Assembly: GCA_024362935.1 (NCBI GenBank) | Contig: JANCRA010000014.1 | Coordinates: forward strand, 2,189,001-2,253,000 | Origin: Setophaga petechia | Lineage: Eukaryota > Chordata > Aves > Passeriformes > Parulidae | DNA: 64,000 nt | Direction of reading: 5' to 3' | Shown: one piece after another, positions 60,001 through 64,000 of the stretch | Layout of the letters: each line of letters starts with the position of its first letter | Position numbering within the stretch: position 1 is the first letter of the stretch | Notes under the pieces: generated by a model | What the model saw: the letters and a program-made list of their open reading frames with translations, nothing else | Databases searched by the model: none | What the model was told of the DNA's origin: nothing | Program-made: the position numbers and the translations under genes

Positions 60001-61320
60001 TTCAGGACCTTCCATGTTTACTTTCCCTTTCCTGCCCTTCAACCCCCTGTGTAGCAACGGCTACATCAACACGCAGCAGTACAACAGCAGCACCACGTTC
60101 CCCGTGGTGCACACGGCCTACAACAGCGGCCTGGCCCCCGACTCTGTCATGGCCGGCCAGTCCACCTTCGCCGTGCCCCCCATGCAGAACTTTATGGCGG
60201 GCACGGCCGGGGTGTACCAGGCACAGGGGATGATGGGCAATGGCAACGGGTCAAGCCACAAAAAAAACGGGAACCTCTCCTGCTACAACTGCGGGGCCAG
60301 CGGGCACAGAGCTCAGGACTGCAAACAGCCACCCATGGATTTCAATCGGCAAGGTAAAGGCTGGGGGGACTCACAGGGTCCTTTTCTGGGTGTAGAGTTC
60401 AGGCTGATGTTTCCAGCAAACTGTTTCATTCCTTTCTTTGGGGTTGTTTCCTTTGTGTCAGGTTACAGCTGATGTTTGTTCAAGTGGCTCATGGCTGCAT
60501 TTGGGTGATGCTTTGGAAGGGTTGGGTCTGGGTTTGGAGTAGGATCCAATCCAGAGTGTGGCCTTGAGACCTGCCCCTGGGGTCTGATGGTGTCTGGGAA
60601 TCTCTGGCTTGTAAAAATATTTTGTTATTAAAAGTTGATGGTCTGAGCTATTGGCAAATTCTAGGCAGCCCCATGAGGAGGACTCAGACGAGGCCCTCAG
60701 GTGTGCTCTGTGGGGTTGGCACTGTTTTCTAGGGAGGGAAGAAACCTCAAGGAAGGGAGGGAGCTGCTGTGGACAGGTTGCAGCAGAACCAGTGTTGCTA
60801 CCTCTGCACTGTCAGCCAGGTCTGCTTCAGTCATTATTGCAAGTTCCCCTGGAATTTTAGAACCTGAAATCTCTGTTCCTCTTCCCTTCCTCCCAACACA
60901 ATAACCTAAATGAAGAATTACTGTTTAAACCCTCCTGTCAGGGTGGGCAGGCCCTGGCACAGGTGCCCAGAAAAGCTGTGGCTGCCCCTGGATCCTTGGA
61001 AGTGTCCAAAGCCAGGCTGGACAATGGGGGAGCACCCTGGGCTAGTGGAAGGTGTCAGGGTTGGAACTGGATGGGCTTTAAGGTCCTTTTCCACCCATGA
61101 AACCATTGTGGGATTCTGTGATTCCATGAAACAAAATTGTGCCAGCCCTTCCTAAAATTGCCCCCGAGCTCCAGTGATTGATTCCATGGCTAGGAGGCTG
61201 CAGGGTGGTTTGGGAACCTTTGGGAAGTGGCTGATGTGTAACCCTGTGTCCCTGTCCCTGTCAGGTACGTTCAGGCTGAAGTACGCCCCTCCCTCGGAGA
61301 GCCTGGACTCCACAGATTGA
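11211..61320 (+). CDS. ZCCHC14: ZCCHC14, zinc finger CCHC domain-containing protein 14 (13 coding exons)
   Basis: Joined coding exons: 11211-11774, 24556-24679, 48494-48567, 52032-52103, 52308-52417, 54343-54437, 54527-54581, 55066-55339, 57218-57309, 58262-58389, 58683-58823, 58893-60353, 61265-61320. Together they give 3246 nt and 1081 residues, close to the full-length mammalian protein. Visible: a conserved N-terminal block (1-188), a PX-like region (about 230-346), a SAM domain (about 429-488), Ser/Pro-rich disorder, an 11-Ser run (879-889) followed by a His run, and a CCHC knuckle (C1040, C1043, H1048, C1053). Known for the family: the SAM domain binds RNA hairpins, and the protein recruits TENT4A/B, whose mixed tails slow deadenylation; hepatitis B virus and cytomegalovirus RNAs exploit this. 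The role in birds is inferred from conservation. The start is the first ATG in its open frame, in a strong context (caccATGg). All introns are GT-AG. The paralogue ZCCHC2 is less likely because of the exact C-terminal and SAM match to ZCCHC14 as I know it. Confidence 0.96.
14303..14363. repeat. 30-bp tandem duplication
   Basis: Two adjacent, essentially identical copies of a 30-bp unit containing GCAAACTGCTTTTTGCTG, a recent local duplication inside intron 1. Confidence 0.85.
14600..14970 (+). mobile_element. CR1 LINE 3' region
   Basis: CR1-type sequence ending in GGTTGGACTTGATCACC, GGTCTTTTCCAAGCTCAG and the terminal TGATTCTGTGATTCTC repeats. The middle carries a short CAGGAA-rich expansion near 14693-14725. 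Confidence 0.75.
15265..15450 (+). mobile_element. CR1 LINE 3' end fragment
   Basis: Contains TTAGGAAGGAATTCTTGGC, GGATCCCTGGCAGTGCCCAA and GAGGTCCCTTCCCACCC. Internally deleted relative to the fuller copies because the CAGGTGCCCAGAGCAGCTG block is missing. Confidence 0.8.
17650..18066 (+). mobile_element. CR1 LINE 3' region, longer copy
   Basis: Includes more upstream CR1 sequence (GAGAGGCTGAGGGGGCTCAG, GGTTTAGGCTGGATATTGGG, GTGGAATGGGCTGCCCAGGG) and the 3' end (GAGGTCCTTTCCAACCTGAA, CATGATTCTGTG). Sense orientation; from a different CR1 subfamily than the GCAGTGCCC-type copies. Confidence 0.85.
20188..20270 (-). mobile_element. CR1 LINE 3' end fragment, antisense
   Basis: Reads AATCACAGAATTAACAAGGC, then ACCTTGGAGATCACC and AAGGCCAACC on the plus strand, the reverse of a CR1 3' end. 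Confidence 0.65.
20675..20770 (-). mobile_element. CR1 LINE 3' end fragment, antisense
   Basis: Plus-strand text GTTAGGAGAGACCTTAAAGC, CTCCTCTCATTCC and AGCACCTTCCCCTAGCCCAG matches the reverse of the CR1 3' end. Confidence 0.65.
21720..22160. promoter_or_regulatory. Candidate conserved intronic regulatory element
   Basis: A repeat-free AT-rich block containing a perfect octamer ATGCAAAT (22033-22040), a GATA motif AGATAAG (22093-22099), several TAAATTAAT-like homeobox words and two retained CpGs in GCACGCGATGC within an otherwise CpG-poor intron. The look is that of a conserved non-coding element; no alignment was possible. Confidence 0.35.
23605..24000. repeat. 21-bp minisatellite
   Basis: About 18 degenerate copies of a 21-bp unit of the type GGTGTCCCATCCCAAACCCCT. 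Because 21 is a multiple of 3 each frame repeats a 7-residue motif, such as PGVPSQT on the plus strand; this is not evidence for a gene. It ends about 550 bp before exon 2. Confidence 0.9.
24556..24679 (+). CDS. ZCCHC14: ZCCHC14 coding exon 2 (residues 189-230)
   Basis: Acceptor tttccttccag|gtcact, donor ccaaag|gtttgt. It starts at phase 0 and ends with one base of the next codon. It encodes a Ser/Thr-rich linker starting VTPRSETPINS and ending KRPSGKHSK. It is flanked by the two longest introns (12.8 and 23.8 kb). Confidence 0.95.
25780..25935. promoter_or_regulatory. Candidate conserved non-coding block with MEF2-type site
   Basis: Repeat-free segment with TTAAAAATAG (25796-25805), an exact YTAWWWWTAR MEF2 consensus, and a homeobox-type AATTAATTAGC further on. 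Purely a motif-based suggestion. Confidence 0.25.
26870..26975 (-). mobile_element. CR1 LINE 3' end fragment, antisense
   Basis: Plus-strand GGAATGGTTTGGATTGGAAA, GGACCTTAAGGATTGTCC and GACACCTTGCACTAGCCCAG read as the reverse of a CR1 3' end. Confidence 0.8.
27051..28211. repeat. Tandem array of an about 295-bp unit, 4 copies
   Basis: Units start GCTAAACCCCTTTGTCCCTG at 27051, 27319, 27621 and 27916 (lengths 268, 302, 295, 296). Each contains GGTAAAATGGGATAAAGCAG, GAAGGATGTGGAGCCCTTG-like and AACATGCTCTGAATTGTGC blocks. The first unit lacks an internal stretch containing GGGGATCTGTGCTCTGTC. No coding signal. Confidence 0.92.
29689..30868. repeat. Higher-order tandem repeat: alternating 175-bp and 146-bp subunits (321-bp period)
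   Basis: CTCTAA(A/G)TGCAT starts at 29735, 29910, 30056, 30231, 30377, 30550 and 30696, so spacings alternate 175, 146, 175, 146, 173, 146. The subunits share about the first 110 bp (GTCAATATTGGGATGTAAAT). The long type then has GGAGCTGGCCTGTG and GCAGCCAGGGCTGGGACC; the short type has AACACATGGA and AGTCCATGGG. A partial short-type end precedes the array (29689-29734). Confidence 0.92.
31977..32207. repeat. 46-bp minisatellite, about 5 copies
   Basis: Unit GCTCTGGCTGATGGGGAGGA followed by AGAGGAGGGGAGGCAGCACA and GCCACT; starts at 32007, 32053, 32099, 32145 and 32191, with a shorter first unit lacking 8 bp. Stop-free on the minus strand. Confidence 0.93.
32345..33025. repeat. 31-bp minisatellite, about 22 copies
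   Basis: Unit CTCTGGGTTTTCCTGTGGCT followed by CCTTTGGAGCT; the first GGG of the unit falls at 32352, 32383 and 32414. Some units read TTTTCTATGGC and are 2 bp shorter. All three plus frames and a minus frame remain open through the array, producing spurious frames of 331 (plus) and 425 (minus) codons. Confidence 0.94.
33435..33540 (-). mobile_element. CR1 LINE 3' end fragment, antisense
   Basis: Plus-strand AATCCCAGAATTTGTGTTGC, GGAGACCTTAAAGCTCCTC and CTACCTTCCACTAGCTCAGG is a reversed, diverged CR1 3' end. Confidence 0.7.
33925..34065. repeat. Dispersed single copy of the about 495-bp array unit (partial)
   Basis: GGATGTGCATTCCTAGAAGG through GTTAATGAAGGTGAAATTAT and GCTCTGGAAGCAGCAGCA matches part of the array unit found at 40.3-41.8 kb, 6-8 kb away. 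It has the long variant AGTGGCACAGGAGTTG. Confidence 0.85.
34459..34863 (-). mobile_element. Probable solo LTR, antisense
   Basis: About 404 bp with TG near the left end (34460) and CA at the right end (34862-34863). It is flanked by GGAGGGA on both sides (34452-34458 and 34864-34870), a probable target-site duplication. On the minus strand there is TATATAAC near 34715 and AATAAA at 34586-34581, which is LTR order. No internal retroviral sequence adjoins it. One extra base at the left boundary keeps this short of certain. Confidence 0.6.
34871..35333. repeat. 10-bp minisatellite, about 46 copies
   Basis: Unit GCTCAGGAAT with variants GGTCAGGAAT, GCTCAGAAAT, GCTCAGGAGT and TCTCAGAAAT in strict 10-bp register. 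All three plus frames stay open (170-181 codons), repeating LRNAQECSGM. It begins immediately after the flanking duplication of the LTR at 34459-34863. Confidence 0.96.
36130..36380 (+). mobile_element. CR1 LINE 3' end (copy 1 of the duplication)
   Basis: CAGGTGCCCAGAGCAGCTGT, CTGGATCCCTGGCAGTGCCC and TTTAAGGTCCTTCCAGCCCA followed by ACCATTCCATGATATG. Confidence 0.88.
36630..36895 (+). mobile_element. CR1 LINE 3' end (copy 2 of the duplication)
   Basis: Same signature as copy 1, with a fuller GCCATGGCAGGGGTGGCAC segment that copy 1 has lost. It was duplicated together with its flank rather than inserted independently. Confidence 0.88.
39075..39656 (-). mobile_element. LTR-like element, antisense (far boundary uncertain)
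   Basis: On the minus strand a TATAAAAG (39225-39218) is followed about 90 bp later by AATAAA (39130-39125) and a further 50 bp to a CA-type end, the same order and spacing as the solo LTR near 55.4 kb. I found no convincing target-site duplication, so the boundary at 39656 is a guess. Confidence 0.4.
40352..41805. repeat. Tandem array of an about 495-bp unit, about 3 copies
   Basis: AGGCTCTGGGGCTTTGCTCA starts at 40353, 40851 and 41344. Units contain AACTGGGAGA, CAGTGTGCAGATGGAATTCC, CCTTTAAACCTTCAGTG-like and GGATGTGCATTCCTAGA blocks. The array stops abruptly at GAAATTATT|CTACATAGG near 41805. No coding signal. Confidence 0.92.
41806..42180. other. Unclassified segment truncating the array, possibly LTR-derived
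   Basis: Unrelated to the array unit and beginning exactly where the last unit is cut. It contains CTTCTTCAGAAGCTGGC and several GAATAGAATAGAAAG-like words that resemble avian ERV LTR edges as I remember them, but no termini or TSD could be seen. Confidence 0.25.
42200..42296 (+). mobile_element. CR1 LINE 3' end remnant
   Basis: GGGTTTGATGGCCTTGGAGC, TCTTTTCCAGCCTCAGGGAT and CCTGGGA read as a diverged CR1 3' end. Confidence 0.6.
43134..43225. repeat. T-rich low-complexity tract
   Basis: Runs of T broken by G (TTTTTGTTTGG, TTTTGGGGTTTTG, T11-12). Open-frame shadows here are Phe-rich and meaningless. Confidence 0.85.
43719..44760. repeat. Tandem array of an about 270-bp unit, 4 copies
   Basis: GAGCTGCTGAC starts at 43721, 43991, 44262 and 44525. 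Units share GGAGATCCAAACTCCTGATT, GAACACCTGGTGTGAGCAGA, GTGTGTCCCTTCACAGGAGC and AAATGAAAAAAGAAAATAAA. Minus-strand frames of 150-190 codons are shadows of the array. Confidence 0.93.
44952..45006. repeat. (AAT)n microsatellite, about 18 units
   Basis: Uninterrupted AAT trinucleotide run of 55 bp, likely to be length-polymorphic. Confidence 0.97.
45236..45350. repeat. 31-bp tandem repeat, about 3.6 copies
   Basis: GGAATCTCCTGAATTAGGAA followed by TTTTAACTTTG, starting at 45241, 45272 and 45303, with a decayed fourth copy. Confidence 0.88.
46930..47345 (+). mobile_element. CR1 LINE 3' region
   Basis: GGTCCAGAGGAGCCCAGGGA, CTGGAGAGGAGAAGGATCC, GGTGGGCAGGCCCTGGCAC (with GGCCCTGGCACAG duplicated), CTGGCAGTGCCCAAGGCC and CTTTAAGGTCCTCTCCACCC. 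Sense, 5'-truncated, 1.15 kb before exon 3. Confidence 0.88.
48494..48567 (+). CDS. ZCCHC14: ZCCHC14 coding exon 3
   Basis: Acceptor ttccatag|tgagtg, donor tttgag|gtaagt. The first two bases complete a Val codon with exon 2 and the exon ends in phase 0. It encodes VSVEKVELKGLAHKKN and then the first strand of the PX-like region (NVEYSFE). It follows the 23.8-kb repeat-filled intron 2. Confidence 0.95.
49090..49430 (-). mobile_element. LTR-like segment, antisense (weak)
   Basis: On the minus strand a TTAAAAAG is followed by a GTTATTTTGCTTTTTATTAA poly(A)-signal-like region and a pyrimidine-rich end, as in some avian LTRs. No TSD or TG/CA termini could be fixed. Confidence 0.3.
49624..50238. 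repeat. GC-rich minisatellite: 32-bp units grading into CAGTGG/CAGTGA hexamers
   Basis: GCAGTGCTGTGGCACTGAGA repeats every 32 bp (49652, 49684, 49716, 49748) and then breaks into 6-bp-based units (GGCAGTGGCAC, GACAGTGACAGTGGCAGC). Minus-strand frames of 180-285 codons (His/Cys- or Thr/Ala-rich) are translation shadows. Confidence 0.93.
52032..52103 (+). CDS. ZCCHC14: ZCCHC14 coding exon 4
   Basis: Acceptor ccccaag|gtcctg, donor tcaaag|gtaaag; 72 nt, phase 0 at both ends, so skipping it would be in frame. It encodes VLWSDSSVTLVTKSSAEVTE and the following FISK, part of the PX-like fold. Confidence 0.95.
52308..52417 (+). CDS. ZCCHC14: ZCCHC14 coding exon 5
   Basis: Acceptor ccctgtag|ctgtct, donor cctgag|gtatgc; 110 nt, ending two bases into an Arg codon. 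It encodes LSQLYPEENLEKFIPCLAG onward to ESDLR, the middle of the PX-like region. The intron before it is only 204 bp. Confidence 0.95.
53628..53900 (-). mobile_element. CR1 LINE 3' end, antisense
   Basis: Plus strand reads GTTTGGGTTGAAGGGAGCTC, CACCCCTGCCATGGCAGGGA, GGGCACTGCCAGGGATCC and CACAGCTGCTCTGGGCACCT, the reverse of a full CR1 3' end, inside intron 5. Confidence 0.88.
54343..54437 (+). CDS. ZCCHC14: ZCCHC14 coding exon 6
   Basis: Acceptor tgctgcag|gtacct, donor gctcga|gtgagt; 95 nt. It completes the Arg codon and encodes YLAPFPSHVVKNDHVRKFF, the end of the PX-like region, then a Ser-rich linker. The following intron is 89 bp. Confidence 0.95.
54527..54581 (+). CDS. ZCCHC14: ZCCHC14 coding exon 7
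   Basis: Acceptor gtttccag|atcctg, donor ggaag|gtgaaa; 55 nt. It encodes NPGNPSLYKVGTTLGTSG, a short linker that is conserved in position in ZCCHC14. The frame is fixed on both sides by split codons (Asn and Arg). Confidence 0.94.
55066..55339 (+). CDS. ZCCHC14: ZCCHC14 coding exon 8 (first half of SAM domain)
   Basis: Acceptor tgttttgcag|acctat, donor gagaag|gtaggg. It encodes a Ser/Pro/Gln-rich linker and then the first SAM helices (NGILDWLRKLRLHKYYPVF, residues 431-449). It ends in phase 0 at Lys456, inside the SAM domain. An antisense solo LTR lies 82 bp beyond the donor. Confidence 0.95.
55422..56050 (-). mobile_element. Solo LTR of an endogenous retrovirus, antisense in intron 8
   Basis: 629 bp bounded by TG (55422) and CA (56050) and flanked by the direct repeat CACGA (55417-55421 and 56051-56055). 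On the minus strand it starts TGTGACCCTC, has TATAAAAG (55593-55586) and AATAAA (55492-55487) 94 bp later, then a short U5 ending CGACCCA. No gag/pol/env sequence is present, so it is a recombined solo LTR. A 5-bp TSD fits an ERVL- or gamma-like integrase more than the 6 bp of ERVK, but CAC repeats at the edge make 5 or 7 bp possible. Confidence 0.82.
57218..57309 (+). CDS. ZCCHC14: ZCCHC14 coding exon 9 (second half of SAM domain)
   Basis: Acceptor tttccaag|tttctg, donor ggagaa|gtaagt; 92 nt, ending two bases into a Lys codon. It encodes FLSLTEEDLNKFESLTMGAK and the basic C-terminal SAM helix (KKLKTQLELEK). In the family this helix lies at the RNA-hairpin binding face. Confidence 0.96.
58262..58389 (+). 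CDS. ZCCHC14: ZCCHC14 coding exon 10
   Basis: Acceptor ccctgtag|ggagaa, donor gccgca|g|gtgagg with the exon ending at g58389. It encodes EKSEKRCLNP and VTSSGVARVPPTSHVGP, a linker just after the SAM domain. The following intron is 293 bp. Confidence 0.95.
58683..58823 (+). CDS. ZCCHC14: ZCCHC14 coding exon 11
   Basis: Acceptor ccctgcag|agctgc, donor gagac|gtaagc; 141 nt. It encodes ELRVDVDQ, a serine cluster (SSSEYSSSSSSP) and the acidic EESSDSAEENERR. It is separated from exon 12 by a 69-bp intron that is open in the coding frame. Confidence 0.93.
58824..58892 (+). other. Intron 11 of ZCCHC14, 69 bp and open in frame
   Basis: Donor gac|gtaagc and acceptor tctccccag|gcc. The length is 23 x 3 and there is no stop in the coding frame, so unspliced RNA would insert 23 Pro/Ala-rich residues and keep the downstream frame. 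Splicing is supported by the strong sites and by the family sequence running directly from ERR into LELHLD. Confidence 0.85.
58893..60353 (+). CDS. ZCCHC14: ZCCHC14 coding exon 12 (disordered region and zinc knuckle)
   Basis: Acceptor ctccccag|gcctgg, donor cggcaag|gtaaag; 1461 nt, the largest exon. It encodes KEKPVMLLNHF, KLLSSSVHSLLSLEERNK, long Ser/Pro/Ala-rich stretches, an 11-Ser run at 59798-59830 coded mostly by AGC, a His-rich stretch with Gln/Pro, and CYNCGASGHRAQDC, a CX2CX4HX4C zinc knuckle. Open frames antisense to this exon (58702-59790 and 59066-59995) are GC-rich shadows. Confidence 0.96.
60377..60555. repeat. Duplicated about 180-bp segment, intron 12 copy
   Basis: From GGGTGTAGAGTTCAGGCTGA to GGAGTAGGATCCAATCCAGA it matches 63651-63830 closely and in the same orientation. 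It starts 23 bp after the exon 12 donor. Identity is lost immediately after CCAGA in both copies. Confidence 0.9.
60936..61130 (+). mobile_element. CR1 LINE 3' end in intron 12
   Basis: GGTGGGCAGGCCCTGGCACA, GGTGCCCAGAAAAGCTGTGG, CTTTAAGGTCCTTTTCCACC and the terminal GGATTCTGTGATTCCATG. It lies 135 bp before the exon 13 acceptor. Confidence 0.88.
61265..61320 (+). CDS. ZCCHC14: ZCCHC14 coding exon 13 and stop codon
   Basis: Acceptor ccctgtcag|gtacgt. It completes a Gly codon and encodes TFRLKYAPPSESLDSTD before TGA at 61318-61320, the characteristic ZCCHC14 C-terminus. Confidence 0.96.
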
Positions 61321-61548
61321 GCTTCCCCAGCTGGCACCGCGATGCTGTAAAGCCATGGAGAGCGACGGAGATCGAACTGCAAAACTGAGACGTCCAGTTG
61401 CTGTTAAGCTTAATGTATTTTTTAATCCAAAGGTGCTTTACTTTATTAGACTAGGTAGAAAATCTAGCTTAGGGGTGCAGCCAACCCAGTTTTGATTGCC
61501 AAATTCAAGCTTTGTTGTTGGAACTCCTGACTCCGTGTCCTCGGACCG

Positions 61549-61583
61549 ATGGATGGACAGATGGATGGATGGATGGATGGATG
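61549..61583. repeat. (GGAT)n microsatellite in the 3' UTR
   Basis: About eight GGAT units with one interruption (GGACAGAT). Confidence 0.9.
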
Positions 61584-61955
61584 GTGGAGCTGGCCAGCTG
61601 CAGTTCCTGCTGGAAGTACAACATCCCCTGTACTTTTTTGGCTGGAGAATGTTGCCACAATTGGACTTTTCCAAAGTGGAAGGCCTGACTCCAGGGCAGC
61701 TCTGTTCTGAGGTGGAAGGTAGGAGTGGCCGGAAGGACTTTGGCACCCCTGGGCTAGGTAAATTGTCTACTTTTTTTCAAAAGTGATCAGGCACTAATCT
61801 CTGGGATTTTTAAGGATTGCACTACAGAAGAATGTAAAACTCTTCAAGCTTTCTGCACTTTTAGCAGACAGTGTCACTCTGAGACCAGTGCAAGAGGCAA
61901 AGAAGTTCCAACCTTTACAAATTGGCACCAGCAGGCTTACGGGACTTAATTCCAC

Positions 61956-62093
61956 AATAAAAATCCTAAAAAGTCTCTGTTTTTCCCTTCCAAAAGAACA
62001 CACACGGCAGTTTCGGTTCCTTCTGGAAACAAACTCGTGCTTCATTGTCTCACCTATTACTAGCTAGTGCTGGCTTCCCAGCACTGGAATAAA
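61956..62093 (+). terminator. Candidate polyadenylation signals
   Basis: Two canonical AATAAA hexamers lie at 61956-61961 and 62088-62093, about 640 and 770 bp after the stop codon. The downstream sequence is only weakly GT-rich, so use is uncertain and a longer isoform is likely. Confidence 0.4.
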
Positions 62094-62188
62094 CTTAGTT
62101 TCCAAGGGTCCAAGTCCCAGAGACTCCAGAGTCATAAAAGCTTCAAGGATATTTTCCTGTAATACACAAAACCTTTACGTCCTGTTAC

Positions 62189-62196
62189 TGTATATA
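62189..62196 (+). promoter_or_regulatory. Pumilio recognition element in the 3' UTR
   Basis: TGTATATA is an exact match to the PUM consensus TGTANATA and lies on the sense strand of the 3' UTR. An 8-mer can occur by chance; function would need conservation. Confidence 0.4.
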
Positions 62197-63017
62197 GGTC
62201 TCTTTCACAGAAACCTTATTATTCTGCTTTTGTAAATGAATTTTAAACCATCCAAAAAAAAAAAAAAATCAAACTAAGAACTCTGGCAGCAGAGTTGATA
62301 AGCTTTTGCTTTACTTTATATAAAATACCCTTTGGCTCCTACCCCAGGATTCAGGAGTGGTGGGAGTCAAACATGTAAAAGGTAGTAAAAACTTCATTAT
62401 TATCAAGACTTGGAAGGATTTCTTGTCGGCCTCCTTCGTTGCAGTAGGTTGTAGATGAGTAGCTTTGGTGTTAACTACTTAGTCCATCATTTGTGGGTGA
62501 CAAATCTAAATTAGGACTCGAGAGGAAGCCAAACCCATCTCGAACTGCTAATTTGAAACACTTTGGTCCTGTCTGGTTGAAAGAAGATCCTAATCCTCAT
62601 GGCTCTCCCCCCTGGGAATATGACAGCATTAAATGGGTGAGGCCTCCTCTGTAAAAGTGTCTGACAGAGAGAAATTTGCATCCTGTAATTTGGGAGACAC
62701 CTTTAAAGTCTGAAGCCTTGTTTACACTCGGAGGTATTCCTTACAGCAGGATGAATCCATAGGATTGGCTTGGGAAGTCCTCTGGGAGCAGGAGGGTTTG
62801 GAGCTGCCCCAGGAGCTGGGGCTGTGTGAGGGGGCAGCTCAGCCCTTCCTGGGCCCTGCTCATAGGAAAGGGACATTTGGGGCCAGCCCTGTGTCCCCGT
62901 CTCTCCCAGGGCAGCCTCAGCCTCGTGGGATCAGGAGCATCAGGAGAGCCTCGGGAACGTGGGTGGGCAGAACCAAACTGGGCCCAGGGAGGGATCCAAA
63001 CCCTCAATTTGCAGAAC

Positions 63018-63036
63018 AAACAAACAAACAAACAAA
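63018..63036. repeat. (CAAA)n microsatellite
   Basis: About five CAAA units in the probable 3' UTR. Confidence 0.8.
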
Positions 63037-63342
63037 AGATACTTTTATTGCTATGCAATAAGAACCCCTGGTTTGTGTATCCCCAGCCCAGCTCCCTGTT
63101 GGCTCTGCCTGCGTTTGAGGACGTTCCCTGTGTTCCCATGAACAACCTTCAGACCTACAACACTAAAGGGATGAAAACTGACAATGCAATTTACTTTGCC
63201 TTAATGAGCTCAAGACAATGGTAGGAACAGTCTGTCCCACTGCATCACGCCCAAGGAAAATGTGCAGTTCCATGTTTACTATTTGCAGCTTTGAGGGTCT
63301 CTCCAGTGGCCTGGAACATGTGCTGAAAGCCAAACTTAGTGT

Positions 63343-63373
63343 TATTATTATTATTATTATTGTTGTTGTTATT
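63343..63373. repeat. (ATT/GTT)n microsatellite
   Basis: A run of ATT units interrupted by three GTT units in the probable 3' UTR. Confidence 0.85.
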
Positions 63374-63650
63374 ATTTTTTTCACTTTTTTTAAACAGTAT
63401 TTTAAAATTGTATTTAAAGAAACTGTATTTCAGTACACATGTGAGTGTTCAAAAACCCTCTTGAAACAGCAAAAAACAGCAGCAGCAAAAAAAAAAGTCA
63501 TTTCTGTACCAGTTGTGTTTTGTTTTACTGCCCAGGGCTGGGCACAATTGTGTCTGATCTTCCTCACAGAAAAAAATCATATCAAAAGGACTGTAAAACT
63601 GAATGTCTGTCCAGCAAATTGTTTCATTCCTTTCTCCAGAGCTTTCTTTA

Positions 63651-63830
63651 GGATCCTTTCCTGTGTGTAGAGTTCAGGCTGATGTTTCCAGCAAACTGTT
63701 TCATTCCTTTCTTTGGGGTTGTTTCCTTTGTGTCAAGTCATGGCTGATGTTTCTTCAAGTGGCTCTTGGCTGCGTTTGGGTGACGCTTTGGAAGGGCTGG
63801 GTCTGGGTTTGGAGTAGGATCCAATCCAGA
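63651..63830. repeat. Duplicated about 180-bp segment, downstream copy
   Basis: Second copy of the intron 12 segment. Its start (CCAGCAAACTGTTTCATTCC, 63689) is itself echoed just upstream at 63611 (CCAGCAAATTGTTTCATTCC), so part of the unit is present a third time. I see nothing assignable from 63831 to the window end. Confidence 0.88.
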
Positions 63831-64000
63831 AGGACCTGGAGGCAACACGAGTGTCCGAGAGGAAAATCTGGTGAGCCAGCAGCAACCTCAGAGCCTTCCC
63901 CAAATCCCAGCGAGCTGGGGCTTCAGACCTGCCAGTGAACACCCTCCACTCTGTACCCAGAGCAACCAAAGTTGGTAAGTCCGAACAGAGCACCTTAATT

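Larger units (their letters stand above)
61321..63600 (+). other. ZCCHC14: ZCCHC14 3' UTR (far end uncertain)
   Basis: Non-coding sequence directly after the stop codon, unlike the flanking introns and free of CR1. AATAAA hexamers at 61956-61961 and 62088-62093 offer early poly(A) sites, and ATTAAA at 62629-62634 a later one. It contains a GGAT microsatellite (about 61549-61583), a perfect Pumilio-type TGTATATA (62189-62196), CAAA repeats (about 63018-63036) and an ATT/GTT repeat (about 63343-63373). ZCCHC14 is known for a long 3' UTR in mammals. I set the end where a duplicated segment begins, which is a guess. Confidence 0.6.

Noticed and set aside
58664..60472. A single 602-codon open frame as an intronless gene
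   Set aside because: It is ZCCHC14 exons 11 and 12 joined by an in-frame 69-bp intron, and it runs into intron 12 at its end.

Overview
This window is vertebrate nuclear DNA, most likely from a bird. The evidence is many 3' ends of CR1 (chicken repeat 1) LINEs, compact GT-AG introns, one CpG-island promoter, and a single gene spread over about 50 kb. A songbird is my guess from the several antisense ERV-type LTRs and the heavy tandem-repeat load, but the sequence does not prove it.

The only protein gene I can support is ZCCHC14 (zinc finger CCHC-type containing 14) on the plus strand. It has 13 coding exons from the ATG at 11211 to the TGA at 61318-61320. I assigned every junction by hand. 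All 12 introns are GT-AG, all phases agree, and the 3246-nt coding sequence gives 1081 residues. Domain order: a conserved N-terminal block (exon 1), a PX-like region (exons 3-6), a SAM domain (exons 8-9), a long Ser/Pro-rich low-complexity region (exons 10-12) and a C-terminal CCHC zinc knuckle. The mammalian protein is known to bind RNA hairpins through its SAM domain and to recruit the non-canonical poly(A) polymerases TENT4A/B, which stabilise mRNA by mixed tailing.

Layout. 1-10.4 kb is upstream DNA with CR1 fragments, a 91-bp minisatellite and otherwise unassigned sequence. 10.4-11.8 kb is the CpG island, promoter and exon 1. 11.8-24.6 kb is intron 1, with CR1 fragments, a 21-bp minisatellite and a candidate conserved enhancer. 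24.7-48.5 kb is intron 2, packed with tandem arrays (units of 10, 31, 46, about 270, about 295, 321, 480 and about 495 bp) and probable solo LTRs. 48.5-61.3 kb holds the remaining exons; a TSD-flanked antisense solo LTR lies 82 bp after exon 8. 61.3 kb to the end is 3' UTR and downstream sequence, ending in a 180-bp copy of an intron 12 segment.

I found no CRISPR array, operon, tRNA, rRNA or second protein gene, and no clear new biological system. The most unusual material is structural: a two-subunit higher-order repeat, minisatellites with unit lengths of 3n+1 that keep several reading frames open, a 69-bp intron that would be translated in frame if retained, and the duplicated segment around the gene's 3' end.
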